The notes below the pieces were generated by a model, which searched no databases, had not been told where the DNA came from, and was given only the letters and a program-made list of their open reading frames with translations. A stretch of 64,000 nt of DNA, from positions 396,373-460,372 of the forward strand of contig MNCI01037820.1 of the NCBI GenBank assembly GCA_015680685.1, in the 5' to 3' direction. Source of the stretch: Gnetum montanum. Its lineage: Eukaryota > Streptophyta > Gnetopsida > Gnetales > Gnetaceae. Numbering within the stretch: position 1 is the stretch's first letter; every line of letters starts with the position of its first letter. The translations under genes and the position numbers were made by a program. Shown in pieces: positions 43,840-56,623 of this stretch.

Positions 43840-45600
43840 TGGCTACTCCACTTAGTTTGATGCCATTATCTGTTGTTGGTCATTAGAAGAAAAATTAGGT
43901 TTGCCAAGTGTTTGTAATATACCAAATTGGTATGAAATCATTTGAAAACATAAAAGATGGTAAAAAGTACAACTTTATCAAGTAATGGATGTTGAGTTGT
44001 CAATTTCAATTATTTATGTCTATGTTTTTTGAAATTTATTTAAATATTAATAGCTACTAACTCATTGCTTTTCATAGGAATCTTTTATGCAAGTCATAGC
44101 CTACAATGAAGATGAAAAGATAGCAAATACTAATTTACATGCAGGGAATGTATATCACATTTATAGAGGAAAAATTTAAAGAAAAAACATAAAATTTAAC
44201 AAAATAAATGTGATTATAAAATGGTATTAAATAAATTCTCAAAAATCCATGAAATAAATCAGATGGTCATGGAAATTTCAGATTACAAGTATACTTTCAT
44301 CAAGCTCATAAACTTGGACTCTTATATCAACTCACAAGAGAAACTAGGTAACTTTTTAGAATTGCTAATTATTCAGTAATATATTTTATTTGTTTCATAA
44401 CTAACCTTTCATTTTAACATTTAGAGATCTACTTGAAATAGTAGTAAGAATAAGCCCAATCAATACATTAAAAAGAGATGTAAATGATCAAACAATTGAC
44501 AATTAGAGATACTAGATCCAAGGTAAGAAAATATTTTGTATTTCATTATAATATAAATATTTTGAAGTTATATAACTCTAAACATACATTTGTATTATTA
44601 TTGTAGTAACAATGAGCCTGCAATTGTAACATTATGGAGGCATTTAGCAATTGTAGAAGGGAAAAAAATTTATGAAATGATTGAAAAAGACAAAAAATCA
44701 TCTCTAGTTATAATGTTTTAAAATGTTTATATTAAAGACTTCTTTGGAAAAAGTGTAACAACAATGGTGTTATCATTAATCGCAACATTCTAGAAATAAG
44801 AAAATTGCAAAACTCGTAAGTAATTTTATTTCAAAAATAAAATAGTTAATTATTGAAATTTATTGAACTTATTTTTTTGATAGGTATACAAGTGTAAATA
44901 AATCAAAAAAGGAACTGATATATTCGTATCCATTAGTTAGAGAAAAAAACAAGCCACATTACACAAATTGACTTAGTTTATTCATATTTGTAATGTATGT
45001 CAAGTCATAAAAAAACAATGTTATTTCAAAACTTATATAATAAAGATAATTGAAATATTTTTATAGGTTAATTTCATTATAGCTGCTTATATAATTAGCA
45101 TATCAACCATGAGAGATTTGTGGGATATAACTTATCTAAGAGGTAGACATAATGGTAAGGCTTTTAAAGAAGGAGGCTCAAAAGAAGGATAAGAAAAAAT
45201 ATTATATGAATGTATTACCTATGGCATAAAAGATGAAAATTATCAATTATAAAAAATTATTATATATTGATTTACTATTTAATAAAATACATTTTGAATA
45301 ATTATTAATATTTATAACTTATATTTCATTAATTAGGTATCTTTTTTGTGTGAAAGTGATGGATGTAAGACAATTTAAATATAAACTATATATTCAACTT
45401 ATGCATGTTTTGTAGGAAAATGACCTTAAAAGCTTTTAAGAAATACTTGATAATGTCGGTTGGTGGCTATTTGAGTTTGAAAGTTATGTCACTATATCAG
45501 AGTTGAGAGAAGTAGAAGAACAATGATACAATGTTTGTCAAATAAGAGAACTCCAATTAGTAAATGAAACTATAAAATAGTTTTTCAACATTGAAAAAAT
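43840..45600 (+). pseudogene. RPA1-like (replication protein A large subunit) gene of the Helitron, exon-intron
   Basis: Coding pieces separated by AT-rich introns with GT/AG-like ends (acceptors TTTTCATAG about 44078, TTATTGTAG about 44607; donor CCAAGGTAAG about 44519). Pieces: QVIAYNEDEKIANTNLHAGN VYHIYRG (44090-44170), an OB-fold entry; RDLLEIVVRISPINTLKRDV (44425-44484); NEPAIVTLWRHLAIVEGKKI and VYIKDFFGKSVTT (44612-44760), an OB fold; and NVGWWLFEFESYVTISELRE (45440-45530), like the start of the Rep_fac-A C-terminal domain. Starts at ATGGCTACTCCACTTAGT, 43840. Plant Helitrons are known to carry RPA-like ORFs next to Rep/helicase. Confidence 0.65.
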
Positions 45601-47525
45601 AACATATAAGTTACAAAAATCGTTATCCAAATAATAAAGTAAGGTTTTTATCTATTTTATTTGAAAACTTTTTGTGCATTTTTCTATACATTATTTCAAC
45701 TAAGGTACTACTAACACATCTTTTTTATTTATAGATAAATTCATCTACTTGCTATAAGCTCTTTTGAAAACTACATAATATTTGGAAGCTATGTTGTATT
45801 AATAAAAATTTTGTTAAAATAATCATAATGTAATTGTATTCTGTAACATTTACAATTGTGATTTAAATGTTTTATATTAGACTTTAGATTTGGAAAAAAT
45901 GTAATTATGAAAATTGTTGCTATCTCATTAAATAAATAATTTTTTCAATAGCATTTACTATTATTACTGTTAGCAATTAAATGTTATATTTATCAGCCTA
46001 TACATATTTAGAATCAAAGTTGCTACACAAGACTATAGTTTTAACAAATAGAAACCAAATTGCTACTTCTTATTTTTGAATATTGATATGTAGAATCAAT
46101 AAATAGGTAATAAAAGAAAACATACTAGCATTGTTGCACTTATAGATTGCATGAAAAGTCATCTTGTGAAATTTGTAGCATAAAGTCAAAATGAGATAAA
46201 TAAGTCTAAATTAGTCCATTCGTTTCAATTTAGACAATTAATGATTTCAAATTTTCAAGAGGTATTCCACTAATAGAATACACTTTCTTCCAACTAGTCA
46301 TGCAATTTTTAACTTTATTTGAAATACACAAACAACAAATTCATGTTTGCTACTTTCATCGTTCATATGAATCAAGCCTTTTTAGGATAACTAGTTATCA
46401 TGCTAGGTACCCCTTATGATGACAACGCTAAGTTGAGTGATTTTTGAAGGAAGGTTTAACAATAGGGATCAATAATAAGTAAATAAATTATTATTGAATG
46501 TGATACATTATTATTAAAGGTGATATTTAGCTACAAGAGGAAACATTAATAAAGCAAACTATCTATATAAATTGTAGTAACAAGTAATGCATCTCCTTTT
46601 GAAATTATTTCAAGCTTCTTTGTAGCAAAGTGATTACATCATCTTTATTTATTTATTCTTCCCTCATTCATTCTAATCCCAAGTATACAATAGCATCAAA
46701 TGGGCAGTAGAAAGGAATCAATGTTGAATAATATCTATCTATGCATTTATAGCACATCAACAGCAAAAAATGTCAAAAATGAATCAATCAATTCAATATT
46801 TCTTTACATCATAAGCTAAAGAAGAACAACTAAGGACAACATTCAAGTAGAACATGGAAGAATTTTCCCTAACCAAAGTTAAGCAAGAGAAAAATGTTGA
46901 AAAATGGTTGAACCCACTATAATTTGCTCCAAATATCTTTTTAGTACTGGTTATGTCATGAAAATAAATTTTTAATAGTTTAACAAAGTAACTCATTGAA
47001 TTGGTTACTGATAATTACCAAACTAGTTATTACCAGTAGAAAATTCCAACCTCTTATTGTCAACCTTCCCATGAAAATGATTTAAAAAAACTATAACCTA
47101 CCAAAAACTATTATCCCATGTCTTGATCCTTTTTAAGCTGAGCATTCATTTAGCTTATTTTTGTAAAAAAGAATGATCTCAAAGAAATATAGTTCACTAC
47201 CATAAATGCTTTGGTATTCTCCATAGGTTTTGACTTGAAATAAAGTTGCAAATGTAAACTAAGATATAGATTCATTGTCATAGAAAACTCAGAGGTCAAA
47301 ATGGAGAAGCATAGAAACAAGGATTGAGCAGCTTGAAAAAATAAAAAGAAGAACAATAGTACTAACCGTGAACATCTTTGTATCAAAACCCCAATGCATA
47401 AAGAACTTGTTCATTGATTTATCTATCTTTGTACTTAAAATAAATTTATATTTTTAAAACTGATTTAATTTTTAAACACACTTCCCAATCAAGCATAGAA
47501 GTCTTTAACTACTCTACTATGAAAA
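45601..47525. other. AT-rich stretch, nothing recognised
   Basis: Probably the 3' part of the Helitron or its flank. Short ORFs (67-78 codons, minus) show no domain. I could not find a convincing Helitron 3' hairpin with CTRR end. Confidence 0.5.
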
Positions 47526-48079
47526 NNNNNNNNNNNNNNNNNNNNNNNNNNNNNNNNNNNNNNNNNNNNNNNNNNNNNNNNNNNNNNNNNNNNNNNNNNN
47601 NNNNNNNNNNNNNNNNNNNNNNNNNNNNNNNNNNNNNNNNNNNNNNNNNNNNNNNNNNNNNNNNNNNNNNNNNNNNNNNNNNNNNNNNNNNNNNNNNNNN
47701 NNNNNNNNNNNNNNNNNNNNNNNNNNNNNNNNNNNNNNNNNNNNNNNNNNNNNNNNNNNNNNNNNNNNNNNNNNNNNNNNNNNNNNNNNNNNNNNNNNNN
47801 NNNNNNNNNNNNNNNNNNNNNNNNNNNNNNNNNNNNNNNNNNNNNNNNNNNNNNNNNNNNNNNNNNNNNNNNNNNNNNNNNNNNNNNNNNNNNNNNNNNN
47901 NNNNNNNNNNNNNNNNNNNNNNNNNNNNNNNNNNNNNNNNNNNNNNNNNNNNNNNNNNNNNNNNNNNNNNNNNNNNNNNNNNNNNNNNNNNNNNNNNNNN
48001 NNNNNNNNNNNNNNNNNNNNNNNNNNNNNNNNNNNNNNNNNNNNNNNNNNNNNNNNNNNNNNNNNNNNNNNNNNNNNNN
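47526..48079. other. Assembly gap (554 N)
   Basis: A run of N. It directly adjoins the duplicated-exon gene remnant on its 3' side, so it may hide a further repeat unit. Confidence 0.99.
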
Positions 48080-48103
48080 TCTACATTTTTTCATAAAATG
48101 TTT

Positions 48104-49480
48104 TTGATAATATCTTGATCATTTTCATCATCAAACATAGTAGCCTTAGCATCATACAAAGATTCTTTTTTGCTTATGCATTTGAAAAATGTTGAATTCC
48201 ATCATGGCTATAAAAATAATAACTTTGATCAACATTTTTATTTGATAAATCATATCCTATAAAATTTTTTGATATACCATCTACAATAATATTTCCATGA
48301 TGTTAGGAATATAATTTTAGAAAAGAGCCATCATTTTCTCATTTTAATTATTGAAGACAAACACTTTGGCTTTCAGCATCTCCACAATCTAAATTCAATT
48401 TTTTTTCCTTTTCAATGGTAAGAAATATTTTTTGCATAATTTAAAAAAATTATGCTTTTTAAAACCATAAAACCTACATATAAACACATGCTTTTTATAA
48501 CACTTCATTTAATATTTTTTTACCTAAACAATATAGTTTTTTTCTATACAAGTAGGTTGATTGTTGTTACTTCTATGTATTATTTTATTAGAGTCTCATC
48601 TGACAATTGCCAAAAATAAAAATAACATATTATTATTTTTAGAAAACATCTATACATATAAAATAATAATAATGTACATCTAATAAAGCATCCTTACCAT
48701 CATACAATGATTTTTTATTATTTTTATATGCATTTGGCAAATGTTGATTTACATCACAACTATAAAAATGATAAGCCTAATCAACATTTTTATTTGATAA
48801 GTCATATTCTATATGAATATTTAATGTAGCACTAGCAAAAAATTTGCCATGATATCTTATACATGATTTTTTCAAAGAGTTGTCATTTATTATTGTTGCT
48901 TCATGATAAATAATATTTCTATCAACATTTGTAGAATTAGAATACAAATTCCTTTATCCTTTCAATGATAAGCAATATTTTTTGCACAATTTCAAGTGAT
49001 GATATTTGTTAAAACTACAGAAGTTATATACAACTATGTACTCTTTATAGCACTATTTTTTATAGTATTCTTGCTTAAGCATTGTGTTATGCAAATGAAT
49101 AAGTAGGCTGAGATTTGTCACGTTCATGTATTATTTATTTTGAGGTCTCATCTAATAATAACTCAAAATAAAGAAAAATTATTACTTAATGTAAAAAAAA
49201 ATATATGTATAAAATAAACAAAACATATTACCATCTATTCGAAGCTTTTTTCCACTTGTCATAAACCTTTGTTCAATTTCACTACACATGATTTCTTTTG
49301 AATCTTTGCTCTTATCTTTCTACTACTTTTTCTTTAGTGTTTTTATCTCTTTTTTTGTCACTTTATTTTCACCACAAAAAAAATATTGTGAATAATTTTT
49401 TGTCTGATTATATGTTGCCACACAGTTTTCACATCTTTCAGAAGTATAGGTTTTAAAAGATAATGACATGATTTAAGCAT
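48104..49480 (-). pseudogene. Unrecognised gene remnant with duplicated exons
   Basis: On the minus strand two similar units about 560-570 bp apart (about 49000-48680 and 48440-48104) encode the same motif: YDLSNKNVD, then FYSCD or FYSHD, then QHLPNA or QHFSNA, then KSLYDGKDALL or ESLYDAKATMF. Each is preceded by KLCKKYCLSLK or KLCKKYFLPLK. Upstream, at about 49430-49210, a possible first exon reads SERCENCVATYNQTKNYSQY then FFCGEN, a Cys-rich piece. AT-rich intron-like DNA separates the pieces. I do not recognise the family. The internal duplication and conserved peptides argue for a former protein-coding gene, perhaps carried with the Helitron. Confidence 0.4.
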
Positions 49481-50798
49481 AACTGCTTTATTGATAGTAT
49501 CTTTAACTTTAGCAATAAACATCACTAAGCAACAAAAATAATATTAAAATATATACATATAACTACATCAAATTACTTAACCAACAACATATCAAAGAAC
49601 TTACTTATTAAAGGTATTCCTATTTCTTTGTAACATACTTTGCTATTTTGAATCTCTATTGAAAAACTATGTCTTCATCAATAAGAATGAGGTTAAACAT
49701 ATGTCCTTATTTCTTCAATACATCTAAAGCATTCATCCACTCAATGCAAATTGTAATTAATATGTAAACAAAAGTTAATGGTAAACATTTTTAAGAGAAA
49801 ATTCATACTATAAGCTTAACAAAACAACACAGAATGATACATTTATAATTATAAGATTCAAACATTTCTTTTAATACTAGTAAAAATAAAACAATATGAT
49901 TAATAACAAAAACATGAATACCATATAAACCATCATTATATTTTTTGTGCTAATTCTATGGCATTCTGATATTCACTATGTTTGCAATCAAGTCCAACTC
50001 TTTTACATGCACAATCCAGGAAACAACTTCAAAAGACACATAACAAACAAATAGCTTCAAATCATAAATGTTTATTAAAATTTACATAATGCATAGTATG
50101 TGTCCCACTTATTTATTATTTTATGTCAATATAGTTGAATTGTTACTTTACAATTAACATACCTAAATTCGTTGTTGTCAACATTATTATTAAAATAGTA
50201 GATTCATATCTCTTGTGCAACCTAGCATGATCAGAATTTTCAAATCAAATCTTCTATTGACGATTCTAAAACCACCTTTTTGTACACTCATTATATTGAG
50301 AATATGATGATTATAGCACCACAGTTAACTAGAAAATAAAATCGACCAACTATATGTCATAATTACTTTATCATGTTACATCATTATTCTATAACATTTC
50401 CATGATGCAAGCCTAATGTATACTTTATTGAATACGTTATAACCTACCTTGAATAAAAATAAACATGTCAAACTTCAATTATAAGATCTTGTTCTTTATT
50501 TTTTACTTATTAACATAACCATATTATGCATAGTAATCGCACACACTTTACAAATAAAAACTTAGTTCAAGTAGTGTAGGTTTAGAAGGCTTTTGCAAAG
50601 AAGAATTGGACATAAGAGTATCCTAATTTTTAAATTTATGTTTTACTATAGATACTCTTACAAAATATACTTTATGCTTGTTTTGGATTTTGAGTTATAT
50701 AGTTATTGTTTAAAAACATCATCAAAGTTTAGCATTTTTTAAGTATGATATTAATAATTTTTCTATGTTCCAACTTGTCTATTTCTGTTTTATTTGGA
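49481..50798. other. AT-rich stretch, nothing recognised
   Basis: No ORF of note and no repeat edge until the long direct repeat at 50799. Confidence 0.5.
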
Positions 50799-52340
50799 TA
50801 GATTTAAAAAAAAAAAGATAAAATGAGATCATATCTAATTGGGGAAGGTTGTCAAGAGTGATCTTTGCATCTACTAATGAACTATGATGCTAGAGATCTA
50901 GATGAATGCATGTCACTAGTTGTAATGGAAGCTCACTCTCAATGATATGGAGTTACTTTGAGAAACTTTGTCTATGAATATAGGTTGCGTCAATAGAATG
51001 CAATATATAAGTATGAGAAAATCAATTCATTGATAAATTATTGTCACAAAGTATATGTTCAAATCTGAAACATAAGTAGCATGACAAATAATTGGTGGCT
51101 ATGGCCATTTTACAAATTTGGAAATTTATGTTTCTATTATTAAATTGAGATTGTTCTATTTAATATACCTAACAATGCATGGTTTAAATGGTGGAAAGAT
51201 TTTAGTAATAATCCATATTTGATGATAAAGAATTCTTCCTCTTTTGTTGAAGGTGCAAATCATAGTGATTATTTCTTCCATATAGATCCCAGAGTGAAAA
51301 ATATGTATACAAATAGGTTTGGTTGGACAAGCATGAGTTATTATCTATTTTTCACTATAGAAAGAATACCTATCACTTGAAGTCCATTAGGATTTTTTCT
51401 TTCTATGAAGTAATGTATACAACAAACAAGTGGGATATAAGTTACTTTCGGCAAAACAATATGCAGGCTGATAATAGAACTTCACCTTTCACGTATGATT
51501 TACGCATCTTGAACATTCAATTTAAGGGTGGACTAACATTAGAAGACATGCAACATCCACTCCATTAAGTGTTATTGGCAAGTCCTTATTCTAGAGATTT
51601 TAATTATGATGAAGATTCCTAAACATTAGCATATATTTTGTCTTGTAATGTTAATAAAACGAGTTGCCCTTTCTCTTTATGATTATGTTCTATTTGTAAT
51701 ACTTACACTTTTTTCATGTGATACTACATATGCTTAATGAATAAGGACCACATATTATCTTTTTTGTAAGGATTACTGACAAATATACATATATCTTTAC
51801 ATTAGCAATAATATAGTGACATCAACTACTAAGAAAATAGTCACTTTTCATTATGAATAATTGTTCCCTTTTACTAATATCCTTAAGGTACATTCACAAC
51901 TGCTTATAGTGATTAAGTTCAACCAATGCAAGAGCCTAGTTTGCACTTTGTTTAGATGGTTTCAATCAAGTTTCCAATAAAGATGGTGCATGCTTTGGTT
52001 GACACAGAAGCTAGCCACAATTTTTTTAACCAAAATTTTTTCTTTAAATCCAAGCTGTTGTCTCTTCATTCCTTGAAGAATTTATCAAATGCATTACCTA
52101 TAAGATCAACCAAAATTTAGGAAAAAAAATATATGCAATTTGTCAATCCTGTTTCTTGGACAAGTCTATGCAAAAATGATATTAAGATCTTAACTACTAA
52201 TAAAACCACTATTCACCACATGATCTAAAAATGTCAACAGAATGTCATAATAGCCTTCAACATTTAACAATCCAACCTAAAAATAAATATAAAATTATTA
52301 ATTTCTTTTTAACATTAATCATGATAAATTATGACTAGTG
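50799..52340 (+). repeat. Long direct repeat, copy 2
   Basis: Matches 26722-27960 in the same orientation, including the decayed aromatic-rich protein: ATNNWWLWPF-like text at about 51085-51120, FKWWKDF near 51190, and the open piece 51323-51568 with YTTNKWDISYFRQNNMQADN. Similarity continues after an extra block (51716-52105) to TAACATTAATCATGATAAATTATGA. Confidence 0.85.
51716..52105 (+). other. Extra block in long repeat copy 2
   Basis: About 390 bp absent from copy 1 between TTGTAATACTTACAC and AATATATGCAATTTG. Part reads CTTTGGTTGACACAGAAGCT, like a retropepsin VDTEAS box, with VSIKFPIKMVHALVDTEA in one frame (51958-52012). Too short to call an element. Confidence 0.35.
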
Positions 52341-53989
52341 TTATAGCATCATCAAACATACTAGCTTATTATGAATTCCAAGTTGTGTCCAACTAATAAC
52401 CTCCATGACTTCTTCTATGGTCCCAAAACCAGATAGTAATAAGAAAATAAAATTATTTCAACTACAATAGAATACATTAAATATTTCAAAATTAAATATT
52501 AATACAGCAACTACCTTGTAAAGAAATAAAGGCATATGAGTACTCTTTCATCATTACTTTCCTCTCAAGCATAGTGTTAACAATATGAACATTGCTAATT
52601 GTTTTATAAATGATCTATGTGTAGTAAAAATCACAAGAAAAGACATAAACTATTAGTATGATATGTACAAGTACACTACACTAACAAAACATGGCTGTAA
52701 TTGGAATAGTACTTGCTCAAATTTGAGAAATTTTGGTACCACTTTGTTATTCAAGATACAAATAATAATCAAATAATAAATTAATGAGAAAAACACCTTA
52801 ATAAAAATCCAAAGTCATAATCTTACCCAAGAAAATTTCCTCCCCTACTTAGAATAGTGTGAGCTAAAACATCCATTAGCCTAATGCTTCTTCCTTCATA
52901 TATTAATTTTATCTTTCTTCCAACCTTCATACCAAAACAACTAAGTTAAATAAACAAAAACATACAAATTTGTTATACATTGCTTGAAAATTAGAAACAA
53001 CTAACATTACCATTTCTAATTCAAGTTTTTTTGTAGCATTTTCAAATCTAGTATGTTTTCATAACTTACTTTCACAAAAAGTACAAATTCTTGTTATTCT
53101 ACTAATTTAGATTTGTTAACACATATAATTCACTTGATCAAAATGCATCTTACCATTTATAATCTATCAAGAGGATCAGCTACTAGAACAGGTTTTTCCC
53201 AATGCAATCTTTCTATCATATCGTCACTATCCTCGTAATGATTTCTTCTTTTTTTCAACCATGACTCTAATAACAAAATATTTGATCTCCTTCTCAAGCA
53301 CAACAACAACACTATATCAATACATTCTAAACTTAAATAATGTAACCACTTATTAGTCATGATAGCATGACCACATCAATGATAATAATGCCACTATATC
53401 CATGCATGCCAAAGAAAAAGCCCTCTATAATGTTGTCAATTGTCAAGCATATGATCAATTATAGTTAAAGCATTATTGCACTAAACATAATTGTCTATCT
53501 TTTTCATACTTTGCATGATCGCTTTGTGCAAACATTTCTCTCTCTTCCATCCTCTGAATAGAAACCAAGCTACAAATTTCCCAAGGTGACTTTCGATGTG
53601 ATCATTAACCGTAACAATGCTAATTTAAGTTTCTCATATGTTGCTAAATATATGTTTAAAAATAATCATAGGGCTCTTACTTTACATGTTATGTAACTTA
53701 TTTAGTTATATATTTATAATATATATTTATTATTTAACCCTTTTTTTCCTGTAATAAAGATTATCTCTTAACTTAATGCAATGACAATCATTATTTATTT
53801 TCAGTGGTAAGGTGATTAGCAATGAGAAGTCTTAACACCCAATTGTATATATCACAATCATATGTAAGTGACCTAATAGTAATATGTAGATTAGACTAAT
53901 GTGGAAACTAGATAGCTAAGTTTCTAATTGTAGGTCAATGTCTTCTTAATTACACTATATAGCTTTAATGTCAATGGTTAAGTGTAATT
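52341..53989. other. AT-rich stretch, nothing recognised
   Basis: Only short ORFs without domain (for example 53157-53360 minus). Confidence 0.5.
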
Positions 53990-55020
53990 ATGGCAGATGA
54001 TACATATGTTGTTTATATCATAATGAAATATTCACCTATTACTTGGAGCTACCAAATCAAGAGTCTTACTACTAGCCTAACAAGTGAATATAATTTTTCT
54101 TGCTTCAATGTTTCTCCAAAAAATTTGATTTATTTAGAGTTCCCCTATGGAGGATTCTATATTACTCTTACCTTCTTCAATTAATGTTGAAATTTTTGCT
54201 TCTTTTATCAATGGAGAAATTTTTGTTAATTCTCAAAATGTAGATTTACAAACTTGTAAAAATAGTTGTGCCACCTTATTCCAATGATGTTAATGTAACT
54301 AAGACACCCAATTTTGTTCTTCTTGATGATGTATATTCATCATTATTTATCGATCTTTCATTACAATATGTGTTTATTCAAATTCTATGTTACTTACCTT
54401 ATAACTAAAGTTTCATTTTACAATTAAATGATATGATTAAAAAACATGACATTCAAGCCCTTCATGCTAGGCAATATTCTCATTTTTTTCTACACATTGA
54501 GTTGGGCAATGCCTTAATGGTGTAGTGTACCCTAGATATAGGATGTTTTATATATAAGAATTTACTATTAATTATTCTTAAGTTGGCTATAGATTTTGAT
54601 ATCGAATCTAAAGAATATGCAAAATTTCCATATGTTGTTGAATTATATGATCCTCTATTGATTTTTCAAAAAGCTAAGTAGGAAATTGTTAGCCTTCCTG
54701 ATCCCATTAAGCATAAAGTTTATTTTTACAACTTTTGATTTTCATAGACATTTCTTTTTGTTGAAATCAACATTTACAATCATAAAAATGAATAAGTATT
54801 ATAAGTAGGAGGAAATACTTATATTTATATAATTACATATTATGATTCTTACAAATTTTGCCATTGTAAAGGGCATTTGTTTAATGATTGTCTTTTTCTA
54901 CTCAAGAAAAAATATTATGAAGAAAAGAAAAAATGTGTTAAAGTTCAAGATAGGAAAAAGTAATATGAAGTTGAAGATATGAAAGTCAAGTTAATGTCAA
55001 TAATAAGAATGATCAAATGA
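53990..55020 (+). pseudogene. Possible LINE ORF1 remnant (DUF4283-like with zinc knuckle)
   Basis: A coding-like but shattered stretch. Near 54500 IELGNALMV, and near 54740 FVEINIYN and VGGNTYI, resemble the region before the knuckle in plant LINE ORF1 proteins. At 54850-54891 YKFCHCKGHLFNDC fits C-x2-C-x4-H-x4-C with the first Cys changed to Tyr. A lysine-rich tail follows. Nearness to a LINE RT fragment in the same orientation supports this, though endonuclease and much of RT are missing between them. Confidence 0.4.
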
Positions 55021-55339
55021 GAATAAATAATCCAAAGAGGATAAAAGATAATGTGCATAATTTTACTAGAGAAAGTATTAAATGGCCTAGATAGACAGCT
55101 TGAAGGCATATGGAATTGGGATTGGTGTACAAATTTAATTTGGGACTAGATGGAAAGTTACATTTAGAAAATTGGAAAGAACATTTTGCATAAAATAAAA
55201 AAAATATATCTTAAAGAAGATATGGTGGTGGAGTAATAGAGTGCAACATGCTATCCAAAATAAAAAAAATGGTTTAAGAAATGGTAACAAATCAATATCC
55301 AAGAAAATATGCTAATATACAAAATGATAAAGATAGAGG

Positions 55340-55745
55340 AAACTATAGCAATAGGTAAAGCTAAATAGACGAATGTGGATAGCTTTTATGAGAAATTATA
55401 AATCAAGGGGAAAATCTATTTATAAATTAGTAAAAATAATACACAAAAAATGTAAGGACATTGATCATATCAAATGCATCAAGAAAGCAAATAAAAGAAT
55501 TTTGGTAAAAAACAATGAAATTTTGGATAGGTGGAAAAATCATTTTCAATAATTATTATATGAAAATTTCCCAAGAGAATATATCCAAGAAGGAAAACCA
55601 AATTTTGGTTTGGTTCATGAACTTTCCTTCTCTGAGGTAAAAACAACCTTATTAAAGATGAAAAATGGAAAATTTTTTGGACTAGATAACATTCCTATAG
55701 AATCTAATAAAGTAATGGATGATACAAGATTTTCTTTATTGATAC
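55340..55745 (+). pseudogene. LINE (L1-type) reverse transcriptase fragment
   Basis: In mixed frames: a segment matching the ORF2 linker (FYEKL, then ISKNNTQKM), HIKCIKKANKRILVKNNEIL, DRWKNHFQ, and LLKMKNGKFFGLDNIPIES (55650-55705). VKCIKDxxGxVLVKDxEIxxRW and MKNGKAxGPDxIPIE are standard marks of plant LINE ORF2 at the start of RT. Catalytic boxes further on are absent; TE-C begins soon after. Confidence 0.75.
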
Positions 55746-55749
55746 TATT

Positions 55750-56600
55750 GGAGAATGTGGACGTTATTATATAAGAAGTGGTGGTATTTTCTGTAGCTTT
55801 TACATGAAACGTAGGCATCATTATGGATGGCTGCAATGGCTATAAAACCAGATTAGTCCTAGAGGGGCTCTTTGGATTAGAGAAAAGAGTCTCTAGCTAT
55901 GAGTCTTGAGGGGCAGCTTCTGCTCCACTAAGCAATAGTCTCCTTCTTTCTTTTCTTTTCTTTATACACTTCTAGTTGATCTTCAAGGAGGGTCTAAGGC
56001 AAGAGCCAGCGGCTCAAAATTAGATCCTTGTGGGTCTTCTCAGTGATGACAGGAGGGTTCTTTCTCTCTTCTTTCTATCTGCAACAACACAGGAAACATA
56101 GTCCATGTGTAAGATGTGAGATGTGCAGTTTTCATTGGGCCAGTAGCTTGTCTTGATGGTGCAAACGTGGGTGGATGATCTTGCTCTCTTTGATAGTGCA
56201 CAAAAGGTGGCAGATGGTGGTAGGCTTTGAGGATCATAGTTGCTACCCTATGTGGACTACGATGGGTAATCTTTCTTTCTCTCTTTCTCTCTCTCTCCCT
56301 CTCTCGTGGTGATCATAATCTTCTTGCCTAGTAGGGGATACCATTGGCAATTATAGATCAATAGCATCAGTGGGACCAGGGAAAATTCATTTCTTTTAGT
56401 TAATTATTATATTGAAGATAATTATTTAATTCTAATTCTAATTTTCTTTCTAGTTTAGTATTTGTAAAAGGCCACGTAGCCCTCTCCAGCTAAGACTATT
56501 CCTGAGTTTCCATACCCATATGGGAGGCACCCTAGGAAATAGTCTCCTAAAATGAGTTTTCTTTCTTGGTGTTGGTGCGACCAAAATTTATGCATCAACA
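55750..56600 (+). repeat. LTR of TE-C (left edge uncertain)
   Basis: Matches the TE-A LTR best from GCTATAAAACC (55838) to the end GCATCAACA. Shared landmarks: CTTCTTGCCTAGTAGGGGAT, GACCAGGGAAAA, AGACTATT...CCCATATGGGAGGCAC...AATAGTCT (56493-56545). It lacks the first third seen in TE-A, so it is truncated at the LINE side. Confidence 0.8.
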
Positions 56601-56606
56601 CCTTTT

Positions 56607-56623
56607 TGGCGCTAGAAGGAGGG
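56607..56623 (+). other. Primer binding site of TE-C
   Basis: TGGCGCTAGAAGGAGGG, six bases after the LTR end, starting with the usual TGG. TE-A has TGGTGCCTAAAGGAGGG at the same place. tRNA partner not assigned. Confidence 0.65.

Noticed and set aside
45601-47525. A Helitron 3' terminus (hairpin plus CTRR)
   Set aside because: Several short hairpins occur in this AT-rich DNA, none with a convincing GC stem and CTRR end, so none is reported.
47489-48118. Long ORFs on both strands over the second N run
   Set aside because: Artefact of the 554-base gap.
26722-52340. The long direct repeats as LTRs of one giant retrotransposon
   Set aside because: No TG...CA ends, no primer site or purine end next to them, no target duplication found.
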